A DNA stretch of 64,000 nt from Pseudomonas weihenstephanensis (GTDB lineage: Bacteria; Pseudomonadota; Gammaproteobacteria; Pseudomonadales; Pseudomonadaceae), in NCBI RefSeq assembly GCF_001043055.1, contig NZ_JYLF01000008.1, forward strand, positions 1-64,000, read 5' to 3'. Of the stretch, positions 62,542 through 64,000 are shown piece after piece. Below the pieces are notes generated by a model. The model did no database searches. It saw only the letters and a program-made list of their open reading frames with translations, and was not told the DNA's origin. Each line of letters opens with the position of its first letter. Position 1 is the first letter of the stretch. Position numbers and translations under genes: made by a program.

Positions 62542-63348
62542 TTGAACACTACGTTTTCTGTTCTGATGTCCATCTATAAAGATGAGACGCCTTCGAACCT
62601 ACGCCAATGCTTGGAAAGTCTGGAGGCTCAGACATTAAAAGCGACGGATGTTGTGTTGGTTGAAGACGGTGTGATTGATGCGGTGCTCCTGAGCACGATT
62701 GAAGAATTCAGGCACTCACTGAATATCAAGAGCGTCAGACTGGCACAGAATATTGGCTTGGCTGCGGCTCTCAATAAGGGGCTTGAGTCTTGTGACCACG
62801 CGTACGTCGCGCGGATGGACACGGATGATGTGTGCTTGCCTTCGCGCTTTGAAAAACAGATTGGTTTTTTAATGGCGCACCCTGAGGTTGCGGTCGTAGG
62901 GGCGTTGGTCGAGGAATATGACGTCACTATGAGTGTAGCGAGCGGCATCCGTCACACACCCTCGCAACACGCAGACATTATGGCTTTTGCCAAGCGCCGT
63001 AGCCCGCTGAGCCACCCGACTGTGGTGTTCAGGAAAGAAGCAGTTTTGGCCGTGGGCGGCTATCCATTGTTCCGAAAAGCTCAAGATTATGCGTTGTGGT
63101 CGCTTATGTTACAGCGCGGGTACACGCTGCATAACGTGCCGGAAGTCCTGCTCAATATGCGCGCAGGGGCCGGTATGATGGAGCGCCGTAAAGCCGATCA
63201 TTTGAAATATGAGCTGGCCATTTTGAAATACCAGAAAAGCATCGGCTTTTTAACGCCGAGTGAGTACCTCTTCAATGTGTGCGCGCGGTCGATCACTCGT
63301 CTGTCGCCTTCATTTGTAAGAACATTGATTTATAAATTCGCGCGTTGA
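62542..63348 (+). CDS. Glycosyltransferase family 2
   Basis: This 268-residue GT-A enzyme has FSVLMSIYKDET, VVLVEDG, NIGLAAALNKGL and ARMDTDDVCLPSRF, the last with the DTDD metal-binding motif. A TTG at 62542 is preferred as the start because GAGGT lies 7 bases before it and the family begins at this point (NTTFSVLMS). An ATG further upstream at 62446 would overlap asnB and add an unrelated extension. The epimerase gene follows 12 bases later. Confidence 0.85.
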   Translation: MNTTFSVLMSIYKDETPSNLRQCLESLEAQTLKATDVVLVEDGVIDAVLLSTIEEFRHSLNIKSVRLAQNIGLAAALNKGLESCDHAYVARMDTDDVCLPSRFEKQIGFLMAHPEVAVVGALVEEYDVTMSVASGIRHTPSQHADIMAFAKRRSPLSHPTVVFRKEAVLAVGGYPLFRKAQDYALWSLMLQRGYTLHNVPEVLLNMRAGAGMMERRKADHLKYELAILKYQKSIGFLTPSEYLFNVCARSITRLSPSFVRTLIYKFAR

Positions 63349-63360
63349 GTGACAGACACC

Positions 63361-64000
63361 ATGAAGATTTTAGTAACCGGGGCCGCTGGTTTTATTGGTC
63401 ATGCATTAGTTAAACGCCTGGCCAATTGCGCGGCCTCCATTGTGGGTATTGATAATCTCAATGACTATTACGATGTTGAGCTTAAGCACAGTCGACTGAA
63501 AGAGTTGGAAACGGTCACCAACTTTCAGTTTATTAAGGGCGACATCAGTGATGCGACTCAGCTGAATGAGATTTTTCAATCGCATCAGTTTGATGTGGTT
63601 GTCAATCTCGCTGCCCAGGCGGGCGTTCGCTATTCGATTGAGAATCCGTCAGCCTATATTCAGGCTAACGTCGTGGGATTCTTTAATATCTTAGAAGCGT
63701 GTCGGCATTTTGCTGTTAAGCATCTTCTGTATGCGTCTTCCAGCTCTGTCTACGGGCTTAACAAAAAGACGCCATTCAGCGTTGACGATTCGGTGGATAA
63801 CCCAATCAGTTTGTATGCCGCGACGAAAAAGTCGAATGAGCTCATGGCCCATACGTATGCACACCTTTATAAGTTCAAGACCACCGGCCTGCGATTTTTT
63901 ACTGTCTACGGTCCTTGGGGTCGCCCGGACATGGCGATGTTCAAATTCACCAAGTCCATTTTCGAAGGCAAACCCATTGACATCTACAACAATGGCGATC
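63361..64000 (+). CDS. NAD-dependent sugar epimerase (UDP-glucuronate-epimerase-like), truncated by window end
   Basis: The first about 213 codons are present. It has the dinucleotide loop MKILVTGAAGFIG, the acidic DNLNDYYDVELKHSRL block typical of the GAE/LpsL-like UDP-glucuronate 4-epimerase group, the NLAAQAGVRYS segment, the YASSSSVYG strand and catalytic YAATK. The predicted product is UDP-galacturonate or a related sugar. The 3' end lies outside the window. Together with asnB it could produce an amidated uronic sugar. Confidence 0.9.
   Translation, partial: MKILVTGAAGFIGHALVKRLANCAASIVGIDNLNDYYDVELKHSRLKELETVTNFQFIKGDISDATQLNEIFQSHQFDVVVNLAAQAGVRYSIENPSAYIQANVVGFFNILEACRHFAVKHLLYASSSSVYGLNKKTPFSVDDSVDNPISLYAATKKSNELMAHTYAHLYKFKTTGLRFFTVYGPWGRPDMAMFKFTKSIFEGKPIDIYNNGD

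Overview
The window is a chromosomal segment of a Pseudomonas, most likely of the P. fluorescens/P. fragi type. The evidence is the core gene order yciK-like SDR, mupP, ubiG, MTA deaminase, mtnA, gyrA, serC, pheA, hisC, tyrA-aroA fusion, cmk, rpsA, ihfB, lapA, then an O-antigen locus that begins with wzz. This is the known Pseudomonas arrangement (PA3173 to PA3160 in P. aeruginosa). GyrA carries Thr83 and Asp87, the usual Pseudomonas residues.

Region 1 (1-1.73 kb) is the end of a prophage or tailocin late operon: a tail-fibre-type gene that looks frameshifted, a small tail-associated protein, a GH19 endolysin and an overlapping spanin pair. Region 2 (1.88-4.54 kb) is a convergent membrane c-di-GMP gene. 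Region 3 (4.6-13.5 kb) is mobile-element debris around an orphan type VI secretion (T6SS) cassette. The debris includes four 23-bp-phased repeats resembling an IS21-type end, a truncated IS3-family element, and three copies of an IS3-like terminal repeat. The cassette is VgrG, DUF4123 chaperone, lipoprotein immunity candidate and class 3 lipase effector. It is followed by a DUF746 gene cut off at one of the terminal-repeat copies and by about 1 kb with no clear gene. Region 4 (13.5-18.35 kb) is a 1607-residue leucine-rich-repeat protein with a C-terminal NEL-type E3 ubiquitin ligase domain.

Region 5 (18.3-36.3 kb) holds chromosomal housekeeping and signalling genes: mnmC, a polyphosphate:AMP phosphotransferase, fumC, a DUF2059 protein, a BolA-family protein, trhO, a FrnE-like thioredoxin-fold protein, an ABC exporter, a GGDEF/EAL protein, a TenA/PqqC-like protein, the SDR, mupP, ubiG, MTA deaminase and mtnA. 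Region 6 (36.6-48.5 kb) is the gyrA-to-ihfB block, an aromatic amino-acid, serine and histidine supraoperon that runs into cmk, rpsA, ihfB and lapA with short gaps or overlaps.

Region 7 (48.8-64 kb) is the O-antigen locus: wzz, a beta-CASP metallo-hydrolase, an RfaH-type antiterminator, an exact match to the ops element, rmlA, an RmlC-FdtA fusion, a GNAT-DegT aminotransferase (FdtB-like) fusion, a flippase, a glycosyltransferase, a Wzy-like polymerase, another glycosyltransferase, asnB, a third glycosyltransferase and a truncated NAD-dependent epimerase. The ops element downstream of its own rfaH-like gene suggests that the operon is controlled by antitermination. The two fusion enzymes suggest a compact route to a 3-acylamino-3,6-dideoxyhexose. 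The asnB gene plus a uronate-type epimerase suggests a second, amidated uronic sugar. rmlB and rmlD are not in the window.
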